64,000 nucleotides of DNA from Isoetes taiwanensis (lineage: Eukaryota; Streptophyta; Lycopodiopsida; Isoetales; Isoetaceae), in NCBI GenBank assembly GCA_021234155.1, contig JAJEKV010000177.1, positions 62,001 through 126,000 of the forward strand. Direction: 5' to 3'. The notes beneath the pieces were generated by a model. The model was given only the letters and a program-made list of their open reading frames with translations, ran no database searches and was not told the DNA's origin. The translations under genes were made by a program, and so were the position numbers. Below, piece after piece: positions 33,061 to 46,000 of this stretch. Each line of letters starts with the position of its first letter. The first letter of the stretch is position 1.

Positions 33061-34054
33061 TTTACCTGGGGATAGAAATGACATCCAATTACAAATGGAC
33101 TGTTGCAGCATCAAAGAGAGCAGCGGGTGGATTGAGAGCACTATTTGCTCTTTTTCAGATCTGTGTGCGAAATAATCTTGAGAGTTGGCACTTGCGCAAG
33201 CTGCTTTTTGGTGTATTAGTCAAACCAGTAATGTTGTATGGGTGCCAGGTCTGGGCACCTGGATTAGCAAAATCAGGATGGGAACAGCTAGAGAGAGTAC
33301 AAAAGAGATTTTTGGTTGAAGAATTGGGTGTCAAAGCTCAAACACCCTACATCATGCTCTTGGCGGAAACAGGAACAGTTCCAATTGAGATTGATGCACT
33401 CTGCCAAACGCTTCACTACCTAAATAGAATCTCAAATCTAGACCAAGGTCGTCTTCCTACCTTGGCACTAACACACTCTCAAGGGAAGCTAAATGGATGG
33501 TATGCCGCAGTAATTAAGTGAGCATATAAATGGGGTATATTGCCCGGCAGCTGGCCTCATAAATGGGATGAATTGCAAACTTTTGTATTAGCTAAAGCAG
33601 TTGCCAAACTTTGGGAGGATTGTGAAAATAGTGTGAAAGCGACCTTCTATAGAAAAGAAATAAATAGTCTTGATATCTATGGCGAGCAGCCATATCTTGG
33701 GCAAGAGATAAGACTAGAGCTGAGAAAAATCATTTCCAGGACGCGGCTCTCCTCCCACCACCTCGCCATAGAAACTGGGAGATGGCAAAATCTAGCTCGT
33801 GAAGATCGGCTATGCCCCTGCTGCTTGGCAGAACCCCAGGTTGAAGATGAGGCCCACGCCTTGCTCTTTTGCCCATCCTATGCACATATTTGAGAGGCTT
33901 TCAGTGTCAATGCTGGTAATCTCAAAGACTTTTTCAGGATACAACCATCCAAATTAGGGATGTACCTAAAGTCTATTTTCAGGGAAAGACTGGATGTCAT
34001 ACATCTATATGAGCATATGTCACTACTTGAAAACTCTGGGATGTTCATGTTCTG
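33040..34054 (+). pseudogene. LINE ORF2 C-terminal remnant (left copy)
   Basis: Begins with the LINE RT thumb (YLGIEMTSNYKWTVAASKRA) and the connection region (LVKPVMLYGCQVWAP, LERVQKRFLVEELGVKAQTP), open to 33521. It goes on at 33540-33893 with a zinc-finger-like end (CPCCLAEPQVEDEAHALLFC). After one stop it finishes with DFFRIQPSKLGMYLKSIFRE to 34054. Only the C-terminal third of ORF2 is present, and it is a different family from the LINE at 8.0-10.0 kb. Confidence 0.8.
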
Positions 34055-34429
34055 ATATTTCTCAACGAGTTCTTTAGGACTTTCATTTTTTGCCCAAAAA
34101 AACCATTGTACTGTCTTGCCATATGGACCTGGGGGCTTCCCAAATGGCGTGATAATAAGTTGATTGTTGATTTTTGGGGTTCTTGGCATACACCTTGCAG
34201 CAGTAGTCCATGATTGCGGGATGCCACATGGCTGCCACAAATGCTCATGAATCAACAAAAGAAGGTGGGAAGAGACTCCAAGAACAAGAACAAAGCAAAG
34301 AATGAACAAAATATAATCATATTGATGCTCCAAAAGGAGGTGCTCCAAAATGTGAGCAAAAGCCTAAATAAATGAGAGGAAATGCTCTTTCTAAATAGTA
34401 GAGCAAAACCCTAACCCTAACTGACATCT

Positions 34430-34585
34430 CATCTACCATAGATCTAGGCTAAATCTGGGCCATAGATCGTGGGGTCCAATATAGTAAATACATGTGGCCT
34501 ATGCCACCTACCATAGATCTAGGCTAAATCTGGGCCATAGATCGTGGGGTCCAATATAGTAAATACATGTGGCCTATGCCACTCA
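34430..34585. repeat. Tandem repeat, 2 x about 75 bp
   Basis: Two identical units from ctaccatagatctaggc to catgtggcctatgccac. The right block has the same pair, with a few changes, at about 40737-40890. An accctaaccctaac stretch lies just before. Confidence 0.9.
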
Positions 34586-35019
34586 TATATAGGTTTAGCT
34601 CAAAGGGCTAATCCCCCCTCCCCCTCAAACCAAACTATGTAGAACCTTTATAACATCAAGTTAAACATTTACAACAGAGTGTTCAAAGTGAGGGGAAGTA
34701 ACGATAATATCGCCGAGAATTCTTGACCAAAGAATGTCAATGTCAACGAAGTACAAAAATCATGAGAGGTTGAGAAGGCTGTCACCACTTCTCTTGAGCT
34801 TGCCACGAGCTCCGAATACCTGCGCCAATCAAAGTGTCTTGTAAGGAGTTGAACAAAAATTTGGAAACAAAAATTGTTGAAGGGGCGGAAGGTCCTAAGT
34901 CATCTTCACGCCATTTTGAGCAGATAGTTGAACTTAGACCCATCCGCTCCTTTTTTTCTCCATTGATCCTTTGGCCCCATTAGTTTCTATCGTCCTTGTT
35001 GTAATACTCAACGTTTTTT

Positions 35020-35550
35020 CCAGTTATCCCAAGTTTGCTGCCTATAGCCTGGTTTGTTGCTCCAATGCTTACAAGCTTTCTTCTGCTCCTCGTTCTTTCC
35101 ATTGCTTCTTCAATTTCTATTATATTCTATGTTTAATACTTCGTTTTTATTTTCATTGCTCTAAGGCTCCTCCCCCCCTCCCCCTCCCCCTATTTGTTTT
35201 GATCGAACTTTTGTTCCTAGCTCTTCCATTTCCTTCGTCAAGTTGTTTCCCATGATCTAATTCGTTTCCTTGCTCTACTCTGCCTGCTCTAATTTTTGCC
35301 TTGTTCTCTTTAACATTTTTTGCTATGTCTAGCATGGGGAATATGCAGGATTATTTCAGATGTTTGGCTAGCACAACGCTTCTTCTTCTTATTGATCCTT
35401 TGTTGCAGGTTTATGGAGTGACACATTACTGATTTCAATTTTGCACATAATTATTTGGTATATATTTATTGTTGCTCCTAGGGACATAATATGCCACTCA
35501 CCATTAGCGTTCCCTAGCCTAAGGATTTCCAATCTGGATGTCCATTCTAC
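35020..35550. repeat. Pyrimidine-rich repeat, copy B
   Basis: Same order of landmarks as copy A: tttgttgctccaatgctta, ttccattgcttyttcaatt, atgtctagcatgggraat, cataatatgccactca, ggatttccaatctggatg. It flanks the LINE remnant on the other side, in direct orientation. Confidence 0.75.
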
Positions 35551-36480
35551 AGCCGAGCTTCATGAAGGAGCTGCTCTGCTATGATCTGCTCTGCTATATT
35601 AAGTGGGGTGACATAATTTTATATAGGAACTAACATCTGAAAGCTCTAAAATTGGCCAAAAAGTAGTTGCACAGGACTTTAAATTGCCCCAACCAAAGCT
35701 CCTGTAGTTGAGTGAAAGAGATGCAATATCTACCACAATAAGCTCGAACTAACAGAACTAAAAAAATCAACGTTGCCACGCTAATATCTAAAATAACCAA
35801 CGAACCCTAAAATATAAAGCTTCACTACTTGCATGCAAACAAAATAATCACTAACATAAAATTAGCCCTCCTTTATAAAATCATCGGCTAAGATTTGGTG
35901 CACTCTAGAACTACTATTTAGTACATCCATATGAATAGAGCGACCAAATCTCCCAAATAGAGCGACCAAATCATAGAGGGGGGAAATGTAAAAAAAAAAC
36001 AAGGAAAACCCCCTGTTATTATGCTAAATATATTATCACTTGGTTTTTTATCTTAATCCGTAAAGTGGATAAAGAAATAAACCCGCAATAAATGCTGGAT
36101 GATAATTTCCAACAAAGTCATGCCTTATTGCTCTAAATTCCACTCTTTAATCCAGTTGTTAGCATCATGGGTTGCTCTCACCCATATGCAATCTAGGTGT
36201 TAGCATCATGGGTTGCTCTCATCCATGTGCGCGTGATAAGGGATGTACTTCCATAGTTCTGCCGAGCTATAAAAAGTTATTGCAATTTTGGATGTTCTCC
36301 TTTGGGTTTTACTAAGAGTGTTGGGAGTTCTCTTCGATCAAAATAACTTTTCAATCATTAACCAGAGGAATCACTTGGGTTGGGTCCCATTTCAGCTCTT
36401 TATTTTTTGGTAGCTATTCGGTCGGTCAAAATCTTGAGTGATATATCAAAGTGAGTTTTTGTGTTTTCTTCAAGATAGAC

Positions 36481-36608
36481 AAATTAGTGATTTAAGTTTT
36501 TGAAGGTCTAAATCAATCTATGCACTTCGAGACTCTCGATTATTTTCTAGACAACGCTTTGATTTCCAAGTTTAAATGAAATCTTAAAGAGTAAAAATTT
36601 AAACCCAA
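36481..36608. other. Junction spacer between the duplicated copies
   Basis: 128 bases found once only in the window. They separate the end of the left copy (36480) from the start of the right copy (36609). Confidence 0.7.
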
Positions 36609-36648
36609 GCGTGTTCTTGTTCATTTTTTTTTTTAGCTAGCCTAATTT

Positions 36649-36885
36649 TGTTGGAGAGTCGTCAGGCTGTGGCGGTTTAGTCCAGCAGTCACATTCTCCA
36701 GTAGACATGTCACATGATGACGTGGACAATGCCAAAAGAGGCAAGATGAAGAGGCACGATCCTCCTTAAGGGTGTACCCTTTTGCCCATTATAAATAGCA
36801 TTTGTAAGCCACGGTTGGGGCTATTCCAACTAGCATAATCCATTCTTTGAGTTTTGTTCTCCTTCAATTGCTTGCTTTTGTGATA
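36649..36885 (+). repeat. Copia 5' LTR, right copy
   Basis: 237 bases, flanked on the left by the same aattt (36644-36648) and on the right by tggtatcagagc. Confidence 0.92.
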
Positions 36886-37113
36886 TGGTATCAGAGCACG
36901 GTGATGGCTTCTAAGCGGCAACGAATTCTCCTCCAATCTTTGAGAGTACAAAGAGCGGTATCAAGAATCAATAAAAGATTGGCTCAGAGAAGAAGGATAT
37001 AGATAAAAAATAATAGCAATCGCCGCAAAAGCATTTTTGAGCGATTGGGATTATAAAAAGCGGTGCTGGTTCCTCCAAGAAATTATTATTTTTTTTTTTA
37101 CAAGAAAGCGAGC

Positions 37114-37599
37114 ATGGAGACGATTTCTGGAGGCAAGTATGTCATTGAAAATTTTAATGGTAAAAATTTCCATACATGGCAGGTTAAGATAAAGTTTCAT
37201 CTTATCAAGATCTTTATGGAGTAGTCGAAGGCACCGAGAAAAAGCCCTCAGATGCTGCAGAACTTGTGAAGTGGGATGCTAAGAATCGAAAAGCCATGGC
37301 CATGATTGGGCTTGACTTAGGAGATGCTCATATTCATCACGTGGATTTATCAAAGGATGTGAAGTGTGGAACACTTTGGAGCGCAGGCGAAGCACTCGGC
37401 AATGATCTTGAAAAAGCAACTGTTTGATTTATCCATGAATGAGGGTGATGATTTAGCAGAGCATGTTAACAAATTACGATCCCTACTGCACCAATTAGCC
37501 GGAATTAATGCCAAAGTGGGCGAGGAGGATGTGAAAGCAATTTTGTTCACAAGTCTTCCTTCGTCCTATAGTCACGTGGTGACTACCTTACAAATTGTC
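37114..37599 (+). pseudogene. Copia gag, right copy
   Basis: The same 486-base gag part as at 12427, but with an in-frame TAG near 37220 and frameshifts. The Mutator-like TSD caaattgtc ends it at 37599. Confidence 0.85.
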
Positions 37600-37883
37600 G
37601 AGTGCGACTTTTTTTATGTTTTTTCGAACCTTTTTCTTGTAAGAAATATTCGTGCATTCCTTTTATTTCATTCCTCAACATTGGGAAAACTTTTTAACTA
37701 AAACTTAAAATGAATCGTATTTCAGACGATGATATCTTGAATAGTTTACACCAAATTTGATGTTATCTGCTACTTTACCAGATAATTACTTTTAAAGAAT
37801 CTAATCAGCACCTGAGAGCATTGCCAGTGCAGCATCCATCAATACTGCTTGAATCACCTCCTTCTTGTCTTTTGGAGTATGTC
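37600..37883. mobile_element. Mutator-like element, left-end remnant
   Basis: Left inverted repeat and the SWIM-tail segment, cut at 37883 by the deletion junction. Confidence 0.8.
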
Positions 37884-38077
37884 GTTCTCCAGTAGACGTG
37901 TCACATGATGATGTGGACGATGCCAAAAGAGGCAAGATTAAGAGGCACGATCCTTCTTAAGGGATGTGCCCTTTTGCCCATTATAAATAGCATTTGTAAG
38001 CCACGGTTGGGGCTATTCCAACCAGCATAATCCATCCTTTGAGTTTTGTTCTCCTTCAATAGCTTGCTTTTGTGATA
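37884..38077 (+). repeat. Copia 3' LTR remnant, right copy
   Basis: Lacks the first 44 bases of the LTR. It is followed by the TSD aattt at 38078-38082. Confidence 0.9.
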
Positions 38078-39369
38078 AATTTTGTGTCCCATCTTCTTTT
38101 CAATATTCGTGTCTGTACTATGTTGTTATTTTTCTTACCTAAATCCATTTTTCTAGCTGTTGTAGCTACCCCATTCTTGCCATTTTCTGATCCAAGTTAA
38201 AATTACTCTTTATTGGTTCTCAAGGATCTGAGCCTTCATCATGTGGATCCAACATTTATTTAAACTAAGGAAATTTTGAAATTGTGTCATATTACTTGGC
38301 CTTGAGATTGCTAGAAACTTTGTAGGTCGATTTGCTTACTTTTTCCTTTTGTTATCTTGATATCCCGGCCTGCTCTAACAATCCCACACTGTACCAAACA
38401 AAAACTTGGCATTTATATATCTCTTGATGCAATTTTCCAGCGATTTTTCTCCGATTTCTATAATCTATTGTTACAAACTATAGCTCTTCCCTCTGTTTCA
38501 TGTTCATTTCTGTAAATTACTGTTCCACCTCTTCTCCTTATCCCCGCTCATGTGGCAATCTCTTAGAAGGCATATGAGACTGTCGGAAGCAGATCCGGCC
38601 CGCTCTGACGGCGCCAAGCAGAAACGACAGCTCTGGCTGCGTTTAGGCTCGTGGTTGAGCTACGTTGATGACTCCCTGATTTTAGGGGTGCTCACTTTTT
38701 TAAAGGGGCTTAAACAACCTGAAGGGTTTTTAGCCTCTTTGGTTTTTTAGTAATTAAACCACACCGTTTCCATAAGCTTACATACTTACTTGATGCCCTT
38801 AGGCATAAAACATGCCACTTAGTGCTAGCATCCCCTATCATAAGGATTGCCTAGCATATGTTTTTCCCAATTATCCCAAGTTCGCTCCCCATATGGTTTG
38901 TTGCTCCAATGCTTACAGCTTTGTTCGGTTCCTCATTTTTTCCATTGCTTTTTCAATTTGTATTTTATTCTATTCTTAGTGTTATGTATTTTATTTTCAT
39001 TCACTCTAAGTTTTTTCCTGTTTATTTTGATCAATCTTTTGTTCCTAGCTCTTCCATTTCCATCATCAAGTTGTTTCTCGTGGTCTAATTGCTCCCCTTG
39101 CTCTACTCTAAATTTTCTTTGTTCCTTAACACTTTTTCCTATGTCTAGCATGGGAGAATATGCAAGATTATTCCAGATGTTTGGAGGATTATTCCGGATG
39201 TTTGGCTAGCACGATACCTCACCTAGCTCTTGTTCACCTTTGCTGCAAGTCTATGAAATGCAGATTACTGATTTCATTTCTGCAGATATTTGGTACATAT
39301 TTACTGATGCCCCCGGGCACATAATATGCCACTCAGCATTAGTTTTCTTGAGCCTAAGGATTTCCAATC

Positions 39370-40380
39370 TGGATGTGTCCACTCTACAACCATTTACACG
39401 GGATAGAAATGACATCCAATTACAAATGGACTGTTGCAGCATCAAAGAGAGCAGCGGGTGGATTGAGAGCACTACTTGCTCTTTTTCAGATCTGTGTGCG
39501 AAATAATCTTGAGAGTTGGCACTTGCGCAAGCTGCTTTTTGGTGTATTAGTCAAACCAGTAATGTTGTATGGGTGCAGTGTCCGGCACTGGATTAGCAAA
39601 ATCGGGGATGGGAACAACTAGAGAGTACAAAAGAGATTTTGGTTGAAGAATTGGGTGTCAAAGCTCAAACACCCTACATCATGCTCTTGGCGGAAACAGG
39701 AACAGTTCAATTGAGATTGATGCACTCTGCCAAACGCTTCACTACCTAAATAGAATCTCAAATCTAGACCAAGGTCGTCTTCCTACCTTGGCACTAACAC
39801 ACTCTCAAGGGAAGCTAAATGGATGGTATGCCGCAGTAATTAAGTGAGCATATAAATGGGGTATATTGCCCGGCAGCTGGCCTCATAAATGGGATGAATT
39901 GCAAACTTTTGTATTAGCTAAAGCAGTTGCCAAACTTTGGGAGGATTGTGAAAATAGTGTGAAAGCGACCTTCTATAGAAAAGAAATAAATAGTCTTGAT
40001 ATCTATGGCGAGCAGCCATATCTTGGGCAAGAGATAAGACTAGAGCTGAGAAAAATCATTTCCAGGACGCGGCTCTCCTCCCACCACCTCGCCATAGAAA
40101 CTGGGAGATGGCAAAATCTAGCTCGTGAAGATCGGCTATGCCCCTGCTGCTTGGCAGAACCCCAGGTTGAAGATGAGGCCCACGCCTTGCTCTTTTGCCC
40201 ATCCTATGCACATATTTGAGAGGCTTTCAGTGTCAATGCTGGTAATCTCAAAGACTTTTTCAGGATACAACCATCCAAATTAGGGATGTACCTAAAGTCT
40301 ATTTTCAGGGAAAGACTGGATGTCATACATCTATATGAGCATATGTCACTACTTGAAAACTCTGGGATGTTCATGTTCTG
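39370..40380 (+). pseudogene. LINE ORF2 C-terminal remnant (right copy)
   Basis: Same sequence as 33040-34054 with extra indels near 39398, 39580-39600 and 39708 that break the frame. Confidence 0.8.
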
Positions 40381-42779
40381 ATATTTCTCACATAGTTCTT
40401 TAGGACTTTCATTTTTTGCCCAAAAAAACCATTGTACTGTCTTGCCATATGGACCTGGGGGCTTCCCAAATGGCGTGATAATAAGTTGATTGTTGATTTT
40501 TGGGGTTCTTGGCAGCAGTCCATGACTGCCAGATGCCACAAGGCTGCCACAAATGCTCATGGATCAACAAAAGAAGATGGGAAGAAACTCCAAGAACAAG
40601 AACAAAGCAAAGAATGAACAAAACAGAATCATATTGATGCTCCAAAAGGAGGTGCTCCAAAACGTGAGCAAAAGCCTAAACAAATGAGAGGAAATGCTCT
40701 TTCTAAATAGTAGAGCAAAACCCTAACTGACATCTCACCTACCACAGATCTAGGCTAAATCTGGGCCATAGATTGTGGGGTCCAATATGGTAAATACATG
40801 TGGCCTATGCCACCTACCACAGATGTAGGCTAAATCTGGGCCATAGATCCAGCGGTCCAATATGATAAATACATGTGGCCTATGCCACTCATATATATGT
40901 TTAGCCCAAAGAGCTAACACTCCCAACAAACCAAACTATGTAGAACCTTTATAACATCAGGTTAAACATTTACAACAGTGTCCAAAGTGAGGGAAAGTAA
41001 CGATAATGTCGCCGAAAAAGTCGACCCAAAAATGCCAATGTCGATGAAGTACAAAAATCATGAGAGGTTGAGAAGGCTGTCACCACTTCTCTTGAGCTTG
41101 CCACTAGCTCCGAATACCTGCGCCAATCAAAGTGTCTTGTAAGGAGTTGAACAAAAATTTGGAAACAAAAATTGTTGAAGGGGCGGAAGGTCCTAAGTCA
41201 TCTTCACGCCATTTTGAGCAGATAGTTGAACTTAGACCCATCCGCTCCTTTTTTTCTCCATTGATCCTTTGGCCCCATTAGTTTCTATCGTCCTTGTTGT
41301 AATACTCAACGTTTTTTCCAGTTATCCCAAGTTTGCTGCCTATAGCCTGGTTTGTTGCTCCAATGCTTACAAGCTTTCTTCTGCTCCTCGTTCTTTCCAT
41401 TGCTTCTTCAATTTCTATTATATTCTATGTTTAATGCTTCGTTTTTATTTTCATTGCTCTAAGGCTCCTCCCCCCCTCCCCCTCCCCCTATTTGTTTTGA
41501 TCGAACTTTTGTTCCTAGCTCTTCCCTTTCCTTCGTCAAGTTGTTTCCCATGATCTAATTCGTTTCCTTGCTCTACTCTGCCTGCTCTAATTTTTGCCTT
41601 GTTCTCTTTAACATTTTTTGCTATGTCTAGCATGGGGAATATGCAGGATTATTCCAGATGTTTGGCTAGCACAACGCTTCTTCTTCTTATTGATCCTTTG
41701 TTGCAGGTTTATGGAGTGACACATTACTGATTTCAATTTTGCACATAATTATTTGGTATATATTTATTGTTGCTCCTAGGGACATAATATGCCACTCACC
41801 ATTAGCGTTCCCTAGCCTAAGGATTTCCAATCTGGATGTCCATTCTACAGCCGAGCTTCATGAAGGAGCTGCTCTGCTATGATCTGCTCTGCTATATTAA
41901 GTGGGGTGACATAATTTTACCTAGGAACTAACATCTGAAAGCTCTAAAATTGGCCAAAAAGTAGTTGCACAGGACTTTAAATTGCCCCAACCAAAGCTCC
42001 TGTAGTTGAGTGAAAGAGATGCAATATCTACCACAATAAGCTCGAACTAACAGAACTCAAAAAATCAACGTTGCCACGCTAATATCTAAAATAACCAACG
42101 AACCCTAAAATATAAAGCTTCACTACTTGCATGCAAACAAAATAATCACTAACATAAAATTAGCCCTCCTTTATAAAATCATCGGCTAAGATTTGGTGCA
42201 CTCTAGAACTACTATTTAGTACATCCATCTGAATAGAGCGACCAAATCTCCCAAATAGAGCGACCAAATCATAGAGGGGGGAAATGTAAAAAAAATACAA
42301 GGAAAACCCCCTGTTATTATGCTAAATATATTATCACTTGGTTTTTTATCTTAATCCGTAAAGTGGGATAAAGAAATAAACCCGCAATAAATGCTGGATG
42401 ATAATTTCCAACAAAGTCATGCCTTATTGCTCTAAATTCCACTCTTTAATCCAGTTGTTAGCATCATGGGTTGCTCTCACCCATATGCAATCTAGGTGTT
42501 AGCATCATGGGTTGCTCTCATCCATGTGCGCGTGATAAGGGATGTACTTCCATAGTTCTGCCGAGCTATAAAAAGTTATTGCAATTTTGGATGTTCTCCT
42601 TTGGGTTTTACTAAGAGTGTTGGGAGTTCTCTTCGATCAAAATAACTTTTCAATCATTAACCAGAGGAATCACTTGGGTTGGGTCCCATTTCAGCTCTTT
42701 ATTTTTTGGTAGCTATTCGGTCAGTCAAAATCTTGAGTGATATATCAAAGTGAGTTTTTGTGTTTTCTTCAAGATAGAC
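40381..42779. other. Right block, non-coding part
   Basis: No gene. Matches 34055-36480. Contains pyrimidine-rich copy B and the 75-bp tandem pair. Confidence 0.6.
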
Positions 42780-43078
42780 AAGGCAATATGGCAAATTCCA
42801 ATCTTGTGTGTTCCTGAACAGACATGCATCCATCATTACCAGACAAGGGAGAAGATAGAGAAATGTCAATTTCTTGTATTATTAACTCAGCTTTATTGGT
42901 TGTCTAGGATACTATACAATCAAATTAGATAAGATGGGCCCGATTTTCTTTCTTCTTTTTTTCCCATCATATCCCCTTGCAGTTATGAGAAGATCCTCTT
43001 CCATGTCCCGTTACTACTAAATAGCCACCAAACTGCATTTTATGTGGTCCATTTTCGAGCAGCTTATGTATGGGAACC
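42780..43078 (-). other. 3' UTR and flank of the SSADH gene
   Basis: Unique sequence starting right after the duplicated block ends at 42779, only 300 bases from the SSADH stop codon. Confidence 0.6.
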
Positions 43079-46000
43079 TCAACCTCCCATGTTCCCCAAA
43101 CAGAAGTATTTAATCTGTAATAGGAATATTAAAATAATAGTTCATATACCACAGATGATTAAACTTGGCATAACCAGATGAGAGAAAACATAATAAATCA
43201 TCTGGTTACTGGTCGTACCTCAAGATAGTCGTCAATTCCATATTTTGAACCCTCACGACCAATGCCTGATTGTTTGACGCCTCCAAAGGGCGCAACCTAA
43301 GCAATTGGAATGCAGCCAAAAAGGAGGGGAAACAAGAAAGTCACTACTGCACTCCACCAGTCTGTAAACAGAAGGAATACAATACCTCTGTTGAGATAAC
43401 CCCTTCATTCAATCCAACAATCCCATATTCTAAAGCCTCAGCAACCCGCCATCCTCTAGGTACATTCTGAGTGAAAATATATGCAGCAAGCCCTGATGCC
43501 AAGATTATACCCTTCAGCTTCACATTCATCTGGCGCATAATATAAACATCTTCGAATAAGGGGGCACATCATTACCAGCTTCAGTGTCATTAGCTATACG
43601 AATTGCATCTTCTTCTGTTTTAAATCTTAAAAGAGGTGCAACTGGACCAAAAGTTTCTTCCCTGGAGCACAGAACATCTCCACTCAGTACAAAAAAGTCA
43701 TATAAAAGCTTAACAATGATCATATACTCACGTTGCTACAAGCATACTTTCATTAACATCTCTGAGAATAGTAGGCTCATAGAAGGTAAAACCAAGTTTA
43801 TGCCTCTGACCTCCCAGAAGTACTTTTGCCCCCTAGAAGACATAAAAGAAAAGCTAACTAATTTTCCATCAAGCGAGACCATATACCAGTTGTTACCTTC
43901 GACACAGCATCTTGAACATGAGTCTCAACCTGTGAACAAAATAGATAAATAAACAGCAAGCTCATCGTAAAAGCAAGCAATAGTTGAACCATCCGCTAAA
44001 CTTCTATTTTTCAAACTGCAGATTCCCGTATTCCAAAATAAACAAATCCCATTAATATATATTTCTAGTTTTCAATGCAGCAATAAGAGTGCTAAATGAG
44101 GACCTTTCTGAGTGCAGCCCCATTGATCAAAGGACCCTGACGTAGATTCAAATTCCATATCAGTGTTATCAACAACTAAAACTGCAAACTATCTGGAAGC
44201 GCAAATTCAAGTATACCTGTGTAACACCTTCTTCAAGACCATTGCCAACATGAAGCCCTTGTACTGCTTTAGCAAAAGCATTTGCAAAAGTTTCATATAT
44301 ACCTGGCAACAATGATATGATAAGCTCTAGCTACTGGCCATGAGTATTGCACTTTTATTGTCAAAAAAGTAGAAAGCATAGTCACTTTTCTGAAATATTT
44401 TCCTTGTTAGAAACTATACATGGCAAGTGTTACGTGTACCTATCTTTCACTTGCTTATCACTGCTCATCTTTTAACAGGCGAGCTATATTTATAGTGATG
44501 GAAACGAATAAGTTAATTTCAAAGAATCAAAAGTGACAAACAAAAACCATGTATGGCAAGTGTTATTGTAGCTATGCTTAAAATACTTTCACTTGTTTAT
44601 CGTTCCTCATTATTTAACAGGCGAGCTAGATTTATAGAGATGGATTAAAGGAATCAAAAGTGACAAACACAGTAAAGGGAAAAAGTTCATTGCAGGGTAC
44701 CATCTTGAACCAATATCCTATTGGCACAGACACACGTCTGCCCACTATTTCGGTACTTGCACGCCAACTGCAATGTAGAAGTAGAAATGGAATTTCAGCT
44801 GTTATATTTACATCCAATTTCATTTCTGTTCTTCATAAAGAATTATTGCTTACAGTTCCTCTTATTGCCACGTCAATGTCTGCATCATCAAATATAATAC
44901 AAGGCGCATTTCCTCCAAGCTCCAGCGAGACCTAAACCATCACCATAGAAAGTATGACTATGAATCATTCACTTAACTCTTCGGTCCTCAAAAGTCCTAA
45001 GATTTTCAGCCAGCTCAAATAATGAAAGAAAGCATAGCATTCAGTGTGTGTTGCAGACGTGAAACCAACAAAATTTGTAACTCTACTGTTCGATACCTAC
45101 AACTACACTTCAATTTTTGGGATAACAGAGCATGCAAATATACTTACCACTCATGAGAAGCAAGTCCTGTCTAGCATCCTACCAATATCTTCAACAATAA
45201 TTTTATTTCATCCAATCTCTATCCTCCATGACTTTTACTCCTTGATTACTTCAAATAGGGTGCCAACAATAACTTGGGAGCATCAAATATCTGAACTTCT
45301 AAACAATACATAAAGAAACAGCCCAGTTGCAGAGATAGAGGTCTCTTAATAAGTATGAGACTCCTTCAACCCAATGCTTGGCCAGTACTCCATCTCGATC
45401 AACCTGTTGTGCGCAAATTTTGTTGATCCCTGCCAGATCCTGATTCTGGCTGTCTTTTCTTTACAAAGAGCTTCAAACGTGCCAGATGCCCCATTTTTGC
45501 AAGCGGGATAGAATTTACATTTATAGAGAAAATTCAAGATACTAAAGATGCATACTGATGTTTGGCTTGCATATACAGATAAGGATTTGTTGGGTTTCAG
45601 ACTACCAATAGGATATCGTCTAACATTTCTCTGAGTTTGAATTAGACGTTAGCACTCTATATTATAAATCTGTATTTTTGCCCACGTTTAAGTACATCAT
45701 CTATGGAAGGGCAAAAATTTTATCTCCAGATGAATGCTAGCAATTGCATAGAAAAGGTTACCTTCTTCACAGTAGAAGCTGCACCAGCCATGAGCCTCTT
45801 CCCAACTTCAGTGGACCCTGTAAATGATATCTTCCGCACCTGCGCAGAAAATAAGAACTAGCTTGACCAGGATGACCAGGATGTTCTAATGCTTTTTAGA
45901 ACTGCGATTAGGACATTTTGACTAGTTATCACTTTAAAGGACTCCTATGCTTAAGGATCATTAAGGCTTGGAAAATGCAAACCAAGGACAGTTTTCCCAT

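Larger units (their letters stand above)
31770..36480. repeat. Left copy of a 4.7-kb duplicated block
   Basis: Matches 38078-42779 almost base for base at an offset of about 6,300. It holds a short open piece at 32242-32442 with WLSYVDDSLIL, a LINE remnant (33040-34054), a 75-bp tandem repeat and two diverged copies of a pyrimidine-rich segment. Bases 34600-36480 show no gene. Confidence 0.92.
36609..42779. repeat. Right copy of the duplicated Copia locus, interior deleted
   Basis: 36609-37883 matches 11958-13206 (Copia flank, 5' LTR, gag, Mutator-like left end), and 37884-42779 matches 31580-36480 (3' LTR interior and right flank). The join gtatgtc|gttctccag lacks everything that lies between 13206 and 31580 in the left copy. 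Confidence 0.92.

Noticed and set aside
33878-34348. 156-codon minus-strand open frame
   Set aside because: Lies opposite the LINE C-terminus, whose plus-strand reading is the recognisable one.
34410-34425. Telomere-like accctaaccctaac
   Set aside because: Only two units; too short for an interstitial telomere.
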